Assembly: GCA_036734945.1 (NCBI GenBank)
Contig: DAIMXP010000006.1
Location: 1 to 64,000, forward strand
Direction of reading: 5' to 3'
Length of the DNA stretch: 64,000 nucleotides
Source of the DNA: UBA4733 sp036734945
GTDB lineage: Bacteria > Chloroflexota > UBA4733
Positions 8,301 to 17,281 of the stretch are shown in pieces. The notes beneath the pieces were generated by a model. The model did no database searches, was not told where the DNA came from, and was given only the letters and a program-made list of their open reading frames with translations. The translations under genes were made by a program, and so were the position numbers. How positions within the stretch are numbered: position 1 is the first letter of the stretch; every line of letters begins with the position of its first letter.

Positions 8301-9065
8301 CTACACCCAGTCCGGGTCGCCCCGCCGGGAGAGCAACCGGCCACCATCGCAGACGATCGTCTGGCCGACGACGAAACTGCACTCCTCGGAGGCCAGGAAC
8401 ACTGCCAGCGCCGCCACCTCCGCCGGCCTGCCGGCCCGCTGCACCAGTGTGGCCGCGCTCTGATCGACATCGGCCGGCACATCGTCGGCGGCAACGTAGA
8501 CCGGCCCCGGTGCGATGGCATTGACGATGATGCCCAATGGGGCGAGATCAATCGCCATACTGCGCGTCAGCGACATGCCGGCGCCTTTGGCTGCGGCGTA
8601 GGCGGCGTTGTGCGGCAGGGGCACCCAGGCCTGAATCGCCAGCACGTTGACGATCCGGCCATACTGCCGTGCCACCATCGCTGCCGCCGCCGCCCGGCCA
8701 CAGTAGAAGAGGCCACCCAGATTGACGTCGAGGGTCTGCTGCCAGATGGCGGTCGGCAACTCCTGGAATGGCCGCCGTTGCGGCGACGCGATGGCGGCGT
8801 TGTTGATGAGGATGTCCACACCGCCGAACTGCTCGACAGTGGCCTGGATCAAACGGTCACAGGCGGCTTCATCGCTGACGTCAGTGGGGAGGACAAGGAC
8901 GCGGCCACCAGCCTCCTGAATCGTGGCGGCCGTCTGCTCCAACGTGGCAGGATCGCGGGCCGCAATCACAACCGTCGCCCCTTCTGCGGCGAAGCGCTGG
9001 GCAATGGCCCGCCCAATGCCACGACTGCCGCCAGTGACAATGGCAACCCGATCCTGCAAGCGCAT
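8301..9065 (-). CDS. SDR-family NAD(P)-dependent oxidoreductase
   Basis: A 254-residue classical short-chain dehydrogenase. The Rossmann TGGSRGIG motif is at residues 11-18, NNAA in the middle, and the YAAAK active-site Tyr and Lys follow. The residue 13 before the Tyr, where the catalytic Ser normally lies, is Ala (in VNVLAIQAWV). The enzyme is otherwise intact, so either another residue stands in or the activity differs. AAGGAAG precedes the start. The gene diverges from the FAD oxidoreductase at 9171 with 105 bases between. Substrate unknown; cytoplasmic. Confidence 0.92.
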   Translation of the reverse strand: MRLQDRVAIVTGGSRGIGRAIAQRFAAEGATVVIAARDPATLEQTAATIQEAGGRVLVLPTDVSDEAACDRLIQATVEQFGGVDILINNAAIASPQRRPFQELPTAIWQQTLDVNLGGLFYCGRAAAAAMVARQYGRIVNVLAIQAWVPLPHNAAYAAAKGAGMSLTRSMAIDLAPLGIIVNAIAPGPVYVAADDVPADVDQSAATLVQRAGRPAEVAALAVFLASEECSFVVGQTIVCDGGRLLSRRGDPDWV

Positions 9066-9170
9066 CGGCGTTCTTCCTTATCATGTTGCTCGCAGACCCC
9101 GGCGGCACACTGCTGCCGAGCGGCGGGATCCGCCAGGTAGCATACTCCAGATAGGGTGAGGAGGAAACAG

Positions 9171-10283
9171 ATGCCGAGCATTGTCGTCATCGGAGCAGGT
9201 GTCGTCGGCACTGCCGTGGCCTACCGCCTGGCGGCAGCCGGTGCGACGGTGACGCTGGTCGACCAGGGGGAGCCGGGCGCCGGCACGACCAGCGCCAGCT
9301 TCGCCTGGCTTAACGCCAACAACAAGCCGCCCGCCGCCTACCACGCCCTCAATGTGGCCGGCATCCACGCCCACCGCCGGCTGGCTGCCGACCTAGGCAC
9401 CGCGCCCTGGCTGCACCTGACCGGCAGCCTGCGCTGTGCCGTCGGTGACATGTCGACCAAGCGTCTCACCGCCCATGTGGCGGCGCTGCAAGGGCTCGGC
9501 TATCCCGCCGAGTTGATCAACCGGCATGAGGCCCAGGCACTGGAGCCGGCTGTCCGGTGGCCGGATGCTACGGACACTGCCTTCGCCAGTTTTCCCTTGG
9601 AGGGCTGGGCCGACGGTCCGCTCCTGGTCTTCACGCTCCTTGCCGCTGCCCAGTCCCTGGGTACGACGGTTCAGCGTAGCGACGGTGTAACGGCGCTTGA
9701 TCACACCAGCGATCGTGCCACCGGTGTCCACCTTGTCTCGGGCACACGACTCCATGCCGATCATGTCGTCATCGCCGCCGGCCGCTGGAGCGACCGTGTC
9801 GCCGTGCTGGCAGGGCTGCGTGTGCCGCTGGCGCCAACCTGCGGCCTGCTGGCGCTGACTGCTCCGCTCCCGCGTGGCCCGCGCAGCGTCGTCCATGCGC
9901 CGGACGTGCAGTTCCGCCCAGAAGCCGGTGGCCGGGTGGTGTTGCAAGCCGACGATATCGACACCCTGGTTGATCCCACCACGCCGCGTGATCCCAACCT
10001 ACCCGCCTGCCGGGAACTCTGGCGGCGCGCCTGCGCCTACTTGCCGGACCTGTCCGGGGCCAGCATCGTCGAGGCGCGGGTGGGCGTCCGTGCCCTGCCA
10101 ACCGACGGTTACCCACTGGTCGGCTACGCCCCCGGCTGCGGCAACCTCTACCTGGCCATAACGCACAGTGGCATGACCCTGGGACCGCTGCTGGGTGAAC
10201 TCGTCGCCGCTGAAGTGCTGGGAGCGGCGCCCGACCCACGCCTGGCAACCTTTCGCCCTGATCGCTGCGTGACGCGCCGCTAA
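9171..10283 (+). CDS. FAD-dependent oxidoreductase, DAO (glycine/D-amino acid oxidase) family
   Basis: The 370-residue protein opens with an FAD-binding beta-alpha-beta motif (IVVIGAGVVGTAVAYRLAAA) and has the second FAD-contact strand near residue 190 (LHADHVVIAAGRWS). It ends with the typical GCGNLYLAITHSGMTLGP, all features of the DAO family that oxidises amines such as glycine, sarcosine or D-amino acids. The start at 9171 has GAGGAGG eight bases upstream; an in-frame GTG at 9156 is less likely. It is divergent from the SDR gene and convergent with the GNAT gene. Confidence 0.93.
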   Translation: MPSIVVIGAGVVGTAVAYRLAAAGATVTLVDQGEPGAGTTSASFAWLNANNKPPAAYHALNVAGIHAHRRLAADLGTAPWLHLTGSLRCAVGDMSTKRLTAHVAALQGLGYPAELINRHEAQALEPAVRWPDATDTAFASFPLEGWADGPLLVFTLLAAAQSLGTTVQRSDGVTALDHTSDRATGVHLVSGTRLHADHVVIAAGRWSDRVAVLAGLRVPLAPTCGLLALTAPLPRGPRSVVHAPDVQFRPEAGGRVVLQADDIDTLVDPTTPRDPNLPACRELWRRACAYLPDLSGASIVEARVGVRALPTDGYPLVGYAPGCGNLYLAITHSGMTLGPLLGELVAAEVLGAAPDPRLATFRPDRCVTRR

Positions 10284-10351
10284 ACTGAAGCCGCGGAGGG
10301 CCTCGCTGCAGACGGCAGGACGGTTGCGTTGGGGCAAGGTGGGGTGCGCCA

Positions 10352-11230
10352 CTATGCCGGCTCGGCCCCAAAGGCGTACTCGTCCACGTCGCTGACCGCC
10401 TGGTAGCCGATGGCCTGGTAGATCTTGTTGGAGGTAGGGTTGCTGAGGTCGGTGAAGAGGAAGCAGGAGCGGAAGCCGCGGTCCAGCAGCAACTGGCTGA
10501 GCGCGGCGACCGTCGCGCTGGCATAGCCGTGGCTGCGCTGCTCCGGCGGCGTGTAGACCGGGCCGATACGGATGCCATTCGGGGTGGGTCCGGTGCAGCC
10601 GGCGAGCGACACCGGCGCACCGTCGATCCACAGGTAGTAGCCGCCGGGGTCCGTGTTGAGCCGTGCCTCGACGTTCCGTTCCGCCAGCGAGTGGGCGCGT
10701 TGCACGTCGGTTTGCTGATCGGCCTCCAGGTAGAAGTCCACCGCCCAGGCGACGAGCAGGTCGCGGTCGGCATTGCCGGCCCGGAGCAAGTGACCCGGCA
10801 CTCCCTGGACGGGCGTCACTGCTGTGAGCCGGTAGATTCGCTGGGCCATGCGGAGCCGGTAGGGTTGGCCGCTCAGGGTCTGCCAGCAGGCGACGAATGG
10901 CTCGGCTACTGCGCTGGGCGCCAGGACGCCGGGGAGGGTGGCGTGCAACCGGTACACATCCTGAGCGATCAGTGGCAGCGCCGCCGGCGTCGCCAGCTCG
11001 GAGAGGATCAGGTTGAAGGGCGGCGTCATCATGGCAGCAGCGACCACGGCGCCCTGTTGCTCCACGACCGCCAGATACGGCTGCTGGTCAAAGCGCGCCG
11101 GCTGCCGTCTGCCGGGGCCGCAGATGCCGAGGATCAGGTTGTGTTCCGCCTCGCGCGCCAACAGGAAGCGTTCCGCCCGGCGATAGAAATCTTCGATGCG
11201 CCGAAAGCGCCGCAGCTCCATCCCACGCAT
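10352..11230 (-). CDS. GNAT-family N-acetyltransferase
   Basis: Taking the start at 11230 gives 292 residues; ATG at 11221 is an alternative three codons in. The C-terminal 130 residues form a GNAT fold. The acetyl-CoA pyrophosphate loop is visible as PEQRSHGYASATVAAL (the Q/R-x-x-G-x-G/A pattern), followed by the terminal beta-alpha-beta with NKIYQAIGYQAV. The N-terminal half is a second, degenerate GNAT-like domain, as in two-domain acetyltransferases. The substrate is unknown. The next gene downstream in the same orientation is distant, so it is probably monocistronic. Confidence 0.88.
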   Translation of the reverse strand: MRGMELRRFRRIEDFYRRAERFLLAREAEHNLILGICGPGRRQPARFDQQPYLAVVEQQGAVVAAAMMTPPFNLILSELATPAALPLIAQDVYRLHATLPGVLAPSAVAEPFVACWQTLSGQPYRLRMAQRIYRLTAVTPVQGVPGHLLRAGNADRDLLVAWAVDFYLEADQQTDVQRAHSLAERNVEARLNTDPGGYYLWIDGAPVSLAGCTGPTPNGIRIGPVYTPPEQRSHGYASATVAALSQLLLDRGFRSCFLFTDLSNPTSNKIYQAIGYQAVSDVDEYAFGAEPA

Positions 11231-11419
11231 CCCTTTTCTCTCCGCTGTCCCAGCAGTGTACAACGCTGCTTCCTGGCCACCAGCGAGTCCAGTCACGCGA
11301 ACAGTGTTTGGCGCCGCCTTGCCATGGCGGCACTTTGGCCGCACAATGAGGACCTCTGAACGGCGTGACTTTCGGCGCGATGCTAGCGAACCGAGGAGAG
11401 GTGTGTTCTGGCGGCCACC

Positions 11420-13276
11420 ATGCGAGAGCCCTTTCGGCAGCGCGCCGCCGAGACCATCCGCCTCTGCCGGCTGGCGATCCGGCTCGCCTGGCAGGTCAGC
11501 CCGGCGCTGGTCGCCGCCACCACGGCCGTGCTCGTCGTCCAGGCGCTCCTGGCGCCGCTGCAACTCGTCCTGTTCCGCCTGGTGCTCGACCGCGCCGCCC
11601 TGGACCTTGGCCACGCCACAGTAGCCGATCCCCTGGCGGCGCGCTTGCCGCTGCTGGTCTGGGTCCTCGGCACGGCAGCCGTGCTGGCGGTGACCCAGTT
11701 CCTCCAACCGCTCGCCGCGACCTTCCAGAGTGCGGCGGGTGACCGCCTGGCGGGCGGCATGACCGAACGGCTGATGGCCGCCGTCAGTCGCTGGCAGGGG
11801 CTAGCCCGCTTTGAGGACCCGGCCCTGGCCGACGACCTGGAGCGGGTGGGCAAGCGCGGCGCGCAAAGCGGACTCGACTTGCTCACCTATGGTACGCGCG
11901 CCGCGCTCGCCGTCTTCACCAGCGTCGGGCTGCTGCTGGTGCTCTGGCGGCTCCAGCCGCTCGTCCCGTTCCTGCTCCTCCTGGCGACGGCGCCGCAACT
12001 GGCGCGGCGCTGGGAGTTCGGCCACCGCACGCGCAGCTATCTCTACGGCCAAACGCCGGACGCGCGGCGGCTCGCCTACCAGCGCGACGCGCTGCTCCTG
12101 CCGGAGCTGGCCAAGGATGTCCGCCTCTACGCGCTGGCGAGGTTCTTTCAGCGGCGCTACGGCGCCCTCTTCGGCCGCACGATGGCCGGTCTCGACCGGC
12201 TGCGCCGCCGACTGATGGTGGAGGTCGCGCTGGCCAGCGCCCTGGCCGCCCTGGCTGCCGGGGCCGTCTACTTCTATGTCGTCTGGCAAGCACAGAGCGG
12301 AGCGTCCGGCCGGGCCACGGTGGGCGACGTGGCCCTCTACGGCGGCGCGGCGACCATGCTTCAGGCCAACCTGCTCATGATCGGCTTCGACCTGGCCTTC
12401 CTGCCCCTGGTGCTCGGCTTCCTACCCAGTCTCTTCCGCATCCTGGAGGCGCCGCCGGACCTGCCGATGGCGGCGCAGCCGCTGCCGGCACCGCGGCCGA
12501 ACCGCCAAGGGATCGTCTTCGAGCGCGTTGGCTTCACCTACCCCGGCAGCGGGCGGCCGGTGCTGCGGGAGGTCTCTTTCCAGCTCGCGCCGGCCGAGTC
12601 CCTGGCGCTGGTCGGCCACAACGGCGCCGGCAAAACGACCATCGTCAAGCTGCTGCTGCGGCTCTACGACCCCACCGCCGGGCGCATCCTGCTGGATGGC
12701 GTCGACCTGCGGGAGTACGACCTGGACGACCTGCGCCGGGAGATGGCGGTCATCTTTCAGGACTTCGCCCGCTACGAGCTGACTGCCGGCGAGAATATCG
12801 CCATGGGCCGGCTCGACGCCCTGGACGATCCCCAGCGCCTGCGCGCCGCTGCCCAGCAGGCGGGGGCGCTGGAGCTGATCGAGCGCTTGCCCCAGGGGCT
12901 GGACACGCTGCTCGGCCGCGAGTTCGGCGGCCGGGAGCTTTCCGGCGGCGAGTGGCAGAAGCTGGCCCTCGCCCGCGCCTTCGTGCGCGACGGTCAGGTG
13001 CTCGTGTTGGACGAGCCGACCGCCGCCCTGGACGTGCAGACCGAGTACGACGTCTACACCCGATTCCACGAGCTCACTCGTGGCCGCATGACCATCCTGG
13101 TCAGCCATCGCTTCTCCACGGTGCGCATGGCCGACCGCATCCTCTACCTCGACGATGGCCGGGTGGGAGAGGAGGGAAGCCACCAGGAGCTGCTGGCGCT
13201 CGGTGGCGAGTACGCCCGGCTCTACCGGCGGCAGGCGGCGCAGTACGGCGTTGCGGTCGAGGAGCCGGCCCGATGA
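11420..13276 (+). CDS. ABC transporter half-exporter (permease plus ATPase), pair 1 member A
   Basis: This 618-residue protein has an N-terminal six-helix exporter membrane domain (about 25-330) and a C-terminal ATPase domain. ATPase motifs are Walker A GHNGAGKTT (near 400), signature LSGGEWQK, Walker B VLVLDEPTAALD and the H-loop SHRFSTVRMADR. It belongs to the type IV exporter group that moves peptides, lipids or drugs outward. Its TGA overlaps the next gene's ATG (ATGA at 13273-13276), so the two half-transporters are translationally coupled and probably form a heterodimer. No precursor peptide or modification enzyme is obvious nearby, so the substrate is not inferred. A weak ribosome site (GGAGAGG) lies rather far upstream of the start. 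Confidence 0.93.
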   Translation: MREPFRQRAAETIRLCRLAIRLAWQVSPALVAATTAVLVVQALLAPLQLVLFRLVLDRAALDLGHATVADPLAARLPLLVWVLGTAAVLAVTQFLQPLAATFQSAAGDRLAGGMTERLMAAVSRWQGLARFEDPALADDLERVGKRGAQSGLDLLTYGTRAALAVFTSVGLLLVLWRLQPLVPFLLLLATAPQLARRWEFGHRTRSYLYGQTPDARRLAYQRDALLLPELAKDVRLYALARFFQRRYGALFGRTMAGLDRLRRRLMVEVALASALAALAAGAVYFYVVWQAQSGASGRATVGDVALYGGAATMLQANLLMIGFDLAFLPLVLGFLPSLFRILEAPPDLPMAAQPLPAPRPNRQGIVFERVGFTYPGSGRPVLREVSFQLAPAESLALVGHNGAGKTTIVKLLLRLYDPTAGRILLDGVDLREYDLDDLRREMAVIFQDFARYELTAGENIAMGRLDALDDPQRLRAAAQQAGALELIERLPQGLDTLLGREFGGRELSGGEWQKLALARAFVRDGQVLVLDEPTAALDVQTEYDVYTRFHELTRGRMTILVSHRFSTVRMADRILYLDDGRVGEEGSHQELLALGGEYARLYRRQAAQYGVAVEEPAR

Positions 13277-15102
13277 GCCGGCTGCTCAGCACGACAGCGC
13301 GCCGGCTGCCCAGCGCGCTGGCCGCCGCGCGCACGATGGCGGTGCTCTTCGCGCGCGGCGTGGCGCTGGTCGCGGCGCCCGCGCCGCTCGTGGCAGCGCT
13401 CTACCTGGCGCTGGCCATCCTCTTCAATGCCGTCACCGTGCTCCAGGTCTGGCTCAGCCGCAGTGTGGTCAACCTGCTGCTCAGCGGTCAGCCCAGCGCT
13501 GCCCTGGAGCCGGCGGCGCTCTACGCCCTTACCTTGCTCGTGCCTGCCATGGGAGAGGCGGTACAGAACACCATGATGGCCTGGCTGACGGACCGCGCCG
13601 TGGGCGAGATCGATGGCCGGATCATGGCGGCAGGGGCGCGCCTGTCCGACCTCCAGCGGATCGAAAGCCCGGCGTTCGGGGACGAGCTGCGCCTCTCGCA
13701 GGAGGCGTATGGCCGTTCGCCCCGCCTGATCCAGTCCGTTCCCCAGCTCGTCGCAGCGCTGGTCACCCTGGCAGGGCTGCTCGCCCTGCTCGGCCGCCTC
13801 CAGCCGCTGCTGCCGGTGGCGTTCGTCGCGGCCAGCATCCCGCACATCCTGGCCCAGCGCCGCATCAGCAGCCTGAAGTACGAGCTGCTGAACGAGCGCT
13901 CGCGTCCGGCGCGGGAGATGGACTACGCCCTGCGGGCGGTCACCGACCCCGCTACGGCGAAGGAGCTGCGCATCTTCGGCCAGCACGCCTTCTTCCTCGG
14001 CCGCTTCCGCGAGCGCCTGACGCAGTTGCTGGCGGAGGACGATCGCGCCCGCCGGGCTGAGCTGCGGCTCTCGCTCTGGTCTACCGGGGCGCAGGCGCTG
14101 ACGCTGGCGGGCGGCTTCCTCTACGTGGCCCTCCAGGCGAGCGCCGGTCGCCTGACGCTGGGCGACCTGGCGCTCTACCTCGGCGCCGTCTCCCAGACGG
14201 AGAGCCGCCTCTTCCTGGTCGCCATCCAGTACCGCAACATCCGGGAGACGCTGCTGCACCTGCGCGGCCTCTTTGCCTTCCTTGATAGCGCGGCGCCGAC
14301 CATTGCCGTCGCGCCGGCCGCGACCGCCCGCGCCGTCCCGCCCAGGCTGGAGGCAGGCGTCGCCTTCCAGGGCGTCAGCTTCCGCTACCCTGAGAGCATG
14401 GAACCCGTCCTGGACGAAGTCAGCCTGCTCCTGCCTGCCGGTACGGTGACAGCGCTCGTCGGCGCCAACGGCGCCGGAAAGTCCACGCTCGTTAAGCTGC
14501 TCACACGCATGTATGACCCCACCGCCGGCGAGATTCTGCTCGATGGCATCCCCCTACGCGACTACGACCTGGCGGGGCTGCGCTCCCGCCTGGCCGTCGT
14601 CTATCAGGACTTCGCCCACTTCGCGCTTACCCTGGGCGAGAACATCGCGGTGGGTGGCGCCGATCCCACGCGGGTCGACGGAGCGCTGCACCGGGCGGCG
14701 GCCGCATCCGGCGCCGACACGCTCGCGGCAACCTTGCCGAGCGGCTACGCTACCGAACTGACGCGCCGCTTCGAGGGCGGCGTGGACCTCTCCGGCGGCG
14801 AGTGGCAGAAAGTGGCGTTGGCGCGCGCCTTCATCCGCGACGCGGCGCTGGTGATCCTGGACGAACCGGCGGCGGCGCTGGATGCCGACGCCGAGGCCCA
14901 TCTCTTCCAGCAGTTTCGGCACCTGATGGTGGGCAAGACGGCCTTGCTGATCAGCCACCGCTTCTCCACCGTACGCATGGCCGATCAAATCCTGGTACTG
15001 GAAGGCGGGCGGATCGTGGAAGCAGGGAGCCATGCCGACCTGATCGCGCTCGGTAGCCGCTACGCCGAACTCTACGAGATGCAGGCGGGGCGCTATCGGT
15101 GA
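13273..15102 (+). CDS. ABC transporter half-exporter, pair 1 member B
   Basis: 609 residues starting at the ATG inside the ATGA overlap with member A. The membrane domain occupies roughly residues 1-310, and the ATPase domain carries GANGAGKST, LSGGEWQK and VILDEPAAALD. The last 290 bases are almost identical to the 3' end of the paralogue at 18754-20568, although the membrane domains differ greatly. That pattern points to gene conversion. A heterodimeric exporter with member A is the natural reading. Confidence 0.93.
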   Translation: MSRLLSTTARRLPSALAAARTMAVLFARGVALVAAPAPLVAALYLALAILFNAVTVLQVWLSRSVVNLLLSGQPSAALEPAALYALTLLVPAMGEAVQNTMMAWLTDRAVGEIDGRIMAAGARLSDLQRIESPAFGDELRLSQEAYGRSPRLIQSVPQLVAALVTLAGLLALLGRLQPLLPVAFVAASIPHILAQRRISSLKYELLNERSRPAREMDYALRAVTDPATAKELRIFGQHAFFLGRFRERLTQLLAEDDRARRAELRLSLWSTGAQALTLAGGFLYVALQASAGRLTLGDLALYLGAVSQTESRLFLVAIQYRNIRETLLHLRGLFAFLDSAAPTIAVAPAATARAVPPRLEAGVAFQGVSFRYPESMEPVLDEVSLLLPAGTVTALVGANGAGKSTLVKLLTRMYDPTAGEILLDGIPLRDYDLAGLRSRLAVVYQDFAHFALTLGENIAVGGADPTRVDGALHRAAAASGADTLAATLPSGYATELTRRFEGGVDLSGGEWQKVALARAFIRDAALVILDEPAAALDADAEAHLFQQFRHLMVGKTALLISHRFSTVRMADQILVLEGGRIVEAGSHADLIALGSRYAELYEMQAGRYR

Positions 15103-15209
15103 CGTGATCGGTACGGCATCCTGGTCTACCTCCGGGAGGTCCCCCTCCCGCCTGCCGAGTGGCCTGGCTCGACGCAGCCAGGCCGACACCCGAGCAAGCG
15201 AGCCACCAC

Positions 15210-15599
15210 CTATTCGCTACGTCCGCGATAGTCCGGTAGACGTTCGGCATCCCATCGCCGCAACATGGCGATCGCATCGTCGACATCGCCGACGTTCAAC
15301 TCAGCTTCAACCTGCCGGAGCGGGTTCCTATCCGACACGTCGGCAAGGCCTAGCCGGTCCACCACATCGACTCCGCCTCCCTCATCGAACGTGGCCAGCA
15401 GCACCTGCTCAGCCCACACCTGAAGTTCCCAAGGCAAGTTAGCAACCCCCTCAAGACTGCCGGCCAGCGCGCTGAGCAGCAGCACACTCTCGTCCCGAGG
15501 AAGCTTGGTCGTCAAGGCCGCAATGGATCGGCTGCGTTCCTGAGAGGTAAGGCTACCAAGTGGACTCAGAACGGCAGGATCGGTCGTCAAGGTGCTCAT
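15210..15599 (-). CDS. Uncharacterised 129-residue protein coupled to a PIN-domain gene
   Basis: The start at 15599 is preceded by GGGAAGGA and lies inside the stop of the broken PIN gene (ATGA), so the two were translationally coupled. The product is acidic, largely helical and without a known motif. Its C-terminus (DVDDAIAMLRRWDAE) looks amphipathic. Position after a PIN ribonuclease gene suggests a toxin-antitoxin-like role, though the gene order is reverse of normal VapBC and the function is not established. Confidence 0.65.
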   Translation of the reverse strand: MSTLTTDPAVLSPLGSLTSQERSRSIAALTTKLPRDESVLLLSALAGSLEGVANLPWELQVWAEQVLLATFDEGGGVDVVDRLGLADVSDRNPLRQVEAELNVGDVDDAIAMLRRWDAERLPDYRGRSE

Positions 15600-16136
15600 T
15601 CGCGTCCTTCCCATTGCAGGCAGTCCTCCGGCGTCGTGATCAAGGGACCGGGTCCGAGTAGTGCCGCTACCCGGGATGCTCGACCAAGAAAATGCCGCCG
15701 ATCATAGGATTAGGAGATAGTCGGCGCCTCCAGTATACGCTGCCGCAATATGCAGGGCGTCGGCTGGTCGGAACCCGAGCGAAGCCAGACGCTGAGCCAG
15801 CGGACGAGTCGGTTCGAGGAGCACTGAGGCGGAGGCAAGATCGAGCACTGCCAAGAGCGGGGCATGAAAGGACGTGGGCGTCCTCGTCACTTCCAGGAAG
15901 AGGATTTGCGTGGCGAGCAAACGCAGATACCCTGCTCGAATGGCGACTACCACCGCCTCCACCGCGGCGATCTCAGCAGCCAGGCGTCCATCAGTGTCGG
16001 TGAGCCGGCTGAGCGCGGAGTTGTCGAAGGCAACGAGAGGCGGCTCCCTATCCCGTCGTTGCTGGTTGCCCTGCTTGCCGTTGTCCACTATCCTACCAAT
16101 CGCCTTGGACGCTGTCTCAGGCGACATTGTCAGCAT
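15596..16136 (-). pseudogene. PIN-domain (VapC-like) ribonuclease gene with a frameshift
   Basis: The upstream part encodes AFDNSALSRL with the first PIN aspartate, the central EVTRTP and GFRPADALHIAAA with the second acidic cluster. It then stops at LLIL (15702). In the +1 frame the expected PIN ending resumes at once, reading YDRRHFLGRASRV and finishing LITTPEDCLQWEGRE before a TGA at 15596. A single base change near 15705 therefore separates a complete toxin into two. The restored gene would be about 179 codons and would overlap the next gene by ATGA. The real start may be the ATG at 16127. A programmed shift is possible but there is no obvious slippery heptamer. Confidence 0.8.
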
Positions 16137-16258
16137 CAGTATAAGGAGTCGTCACGGCGAACTGCCAGTAGTGGGGAGTCGACGGTATCGGTGAGGCGCT
16201 CTCTGGACGCCAAGGTGACGACGCCCCAGGGCCTGAAGGTAGCCTTGACCGCCCAACC

Positions 16259-16285
16259 ATTACCCGGTAATTTCTGTGCTACACT
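16259..16285 (+). promoter_or_regulatory. Palindromic operator and -10 box of the DUF433/DUF5615 module
   Basis: ATTACCCGGTAAT (16259-16271) is a perfect palindrome around a central C. TACACT (16280-16285) is a plausible -10 box seven bases before the ATG at 16292, so transcription would begin at or next to the start codon. The palindrome is placed for autorepression by the antitoxin. No good -35 is seen. Confidence 0.5.
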
Positions 16286-16291
16286 GGTCTG

Positions 16292-16708
16292 ATGATTGCA
16301 AAGTCCGATCCCTTCACCCTACGCCTCTCGCATGCGATGGACGCCCTTGTGACCGAAGAGGCTCGCCGGACACGCCGCTCCAAAGGCGCCGTTGTGGAGG
16401 CGCTCGCGGCGGAGGCGCTCCGGACCCGGCTCTTCCCAGGAATCGCCTTCCGCGGCACCGATTGGGAACGGCGTCCCTGGCTTATTGGTACCGCCCTCGA
16501 CATCTGGGAGGTCATCCGCGCCTATCAAGACTTCGGCTCGCTCGAACGGACGGTTGCCGAAACGGACGCGGCGGAAGCGCAGATTCGGCTTGCCCTGGCC
16601 TACTACGAGCGCTTTCCGGACGAGATCGACGCGGCGATCACCGAAGATCGTCGATCACTGGCCGAACTCCGCCGCTCCTTCCCAGCCATCGACGTCCTCC
16701 CCACGTAG
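16292..16708 (+). CDS. DUF433-like antitoxin with N-terminal ribbon-helix-helix-like segment
   Basis: 138 residues. Residues 1-50 resemble a ribbon-helix-helix DNA-binding segment (FTLRLSHAMDALVTEEAR). Residues 55-115 match the DUF433 pattern, which includes GIAFRGTDWERRPWLIGTALDIWEVIRAY followed by an acidic helical stretch (quoted in parts). Proteins of this type are antitoxins for DUF5615-family PIN-like toxins. The toxin gene begins at the very next base after this stop codon, which confirms the pairing. Confidence 0.82.
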   Translation: MIAKSDPFTLRLSHAMDALVTEEARRTRRSKGAVVEALAAEALRTRLFPGIAFRGTDWERRPWLIGTALDIWEVIRAYQDFGSLERTVAETDAAEAQIRLALAYYERFPDEIDAAITEDRRSLAELRRSFPAIDVLPT

Positions 16709-17092
16709 GTGCGGCTCTTCCTCGACGCCCATCTGTCGGCGCGCCGCATCGCCCGTGTACTCCGTCAGGCTGGGCATGACGTGCGGGCCGCAGACGAAGA
16801 ACGCGCATTGGACGGCTGGAGCGACACCGACCTGCTCGCGCTCGCCGCGAGAGAAGATCGCATCATGGTCACCTTCAACGTCCACGATTTCCCTCGCATC
16901 GCTCGAGAGTGGGCGGAGGCAGGGGAACAGCATGCAGGGTGTGCCATCCTCGTCGGCATGGACCACAGCGAATACGGTACGATCCTGCGCGTACTCGAGG
17001 CCATCCTTGCCGCTCGCCCGCAGCAGGAGGACTGGCGCGACTATACGACCTTCGTGTCCCGCCGATCCGCGAGTGCCCCGGACAGCCTGTGA
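16709..17092 (+). CDS. DUF5615-family PIN-like toxin
   Basis: 127 residues, GTG start immediately after the antitoxin's TAG. The sequence begins RLFLDAHLSARRIARVLRQAG, continues HDVRAADEE and then REDRIMVTFNVHDFPRI. These are the acidic positions of the DUF5615 PIN-like fold, which is thought to act as a ribonuclease toxin. The C-terminus is slightly extended with no further motif. It appears intact, unlike the neighbouring PIN gene. Confidence 0.85.
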   Translation: MRLFLDAHLSARRIARVLRQAGHDVRAADEERALDGWSDTDLLALAAREDRIMVTFNVHDFPRIAREWAEAGEQHAGCAILVGMDHSEYGTILRVLEAILAARPQQEDWRDYTTFVSRRSASAPDSL

Positions 17093-17200
17093 GATACGGC
17101 CGTCCGGCCGGATGCCCTCCCTGTACCTTCCAAGTTCCATCGATCCGCCCTCGGCCATGGTAGCCCAAGAACCGCGGTCGAATGGTCAGCTCGGCCACCC

Positions 17201-17230
17201 TTGACATGTAAGTCCTATCTTACGTAATAT
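17201..17230 (+). promoter_or_regulatory. Promoter with inverted repeat ahead of ABC pair 2
   Basis: A consensus TTGACA (17201-17206) is followed 18 bases later by TAATAT (17225-17230). The spacer contains GTAAG (17208-17212) and CTTAC (17219-17223), an inverted repeat that a repressor could occupy. Transcription would start near 17237, exactly at an in-frame GTG, so a leaderless mRNA is possible. Confidence 0.55.
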
Positions 17231-17281
17231 CACCGCGTGGGCCGCGATCGGGTCCTAGTTTCACCGGCAAGGGAAAGAGCA

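Noticed and set aside
11231..11707. Upstream extension of the GNAT gene
   Set aside because: Low-quality sequence overlapping the start of the ABC gene; the GNAT homology begins near 11230.
12952..13272. Upstream extension of ABC member B
   Set aside because: It reads through the ATPase domain of member A in another frame. The ATGA overlap gives the proper start at 13273.
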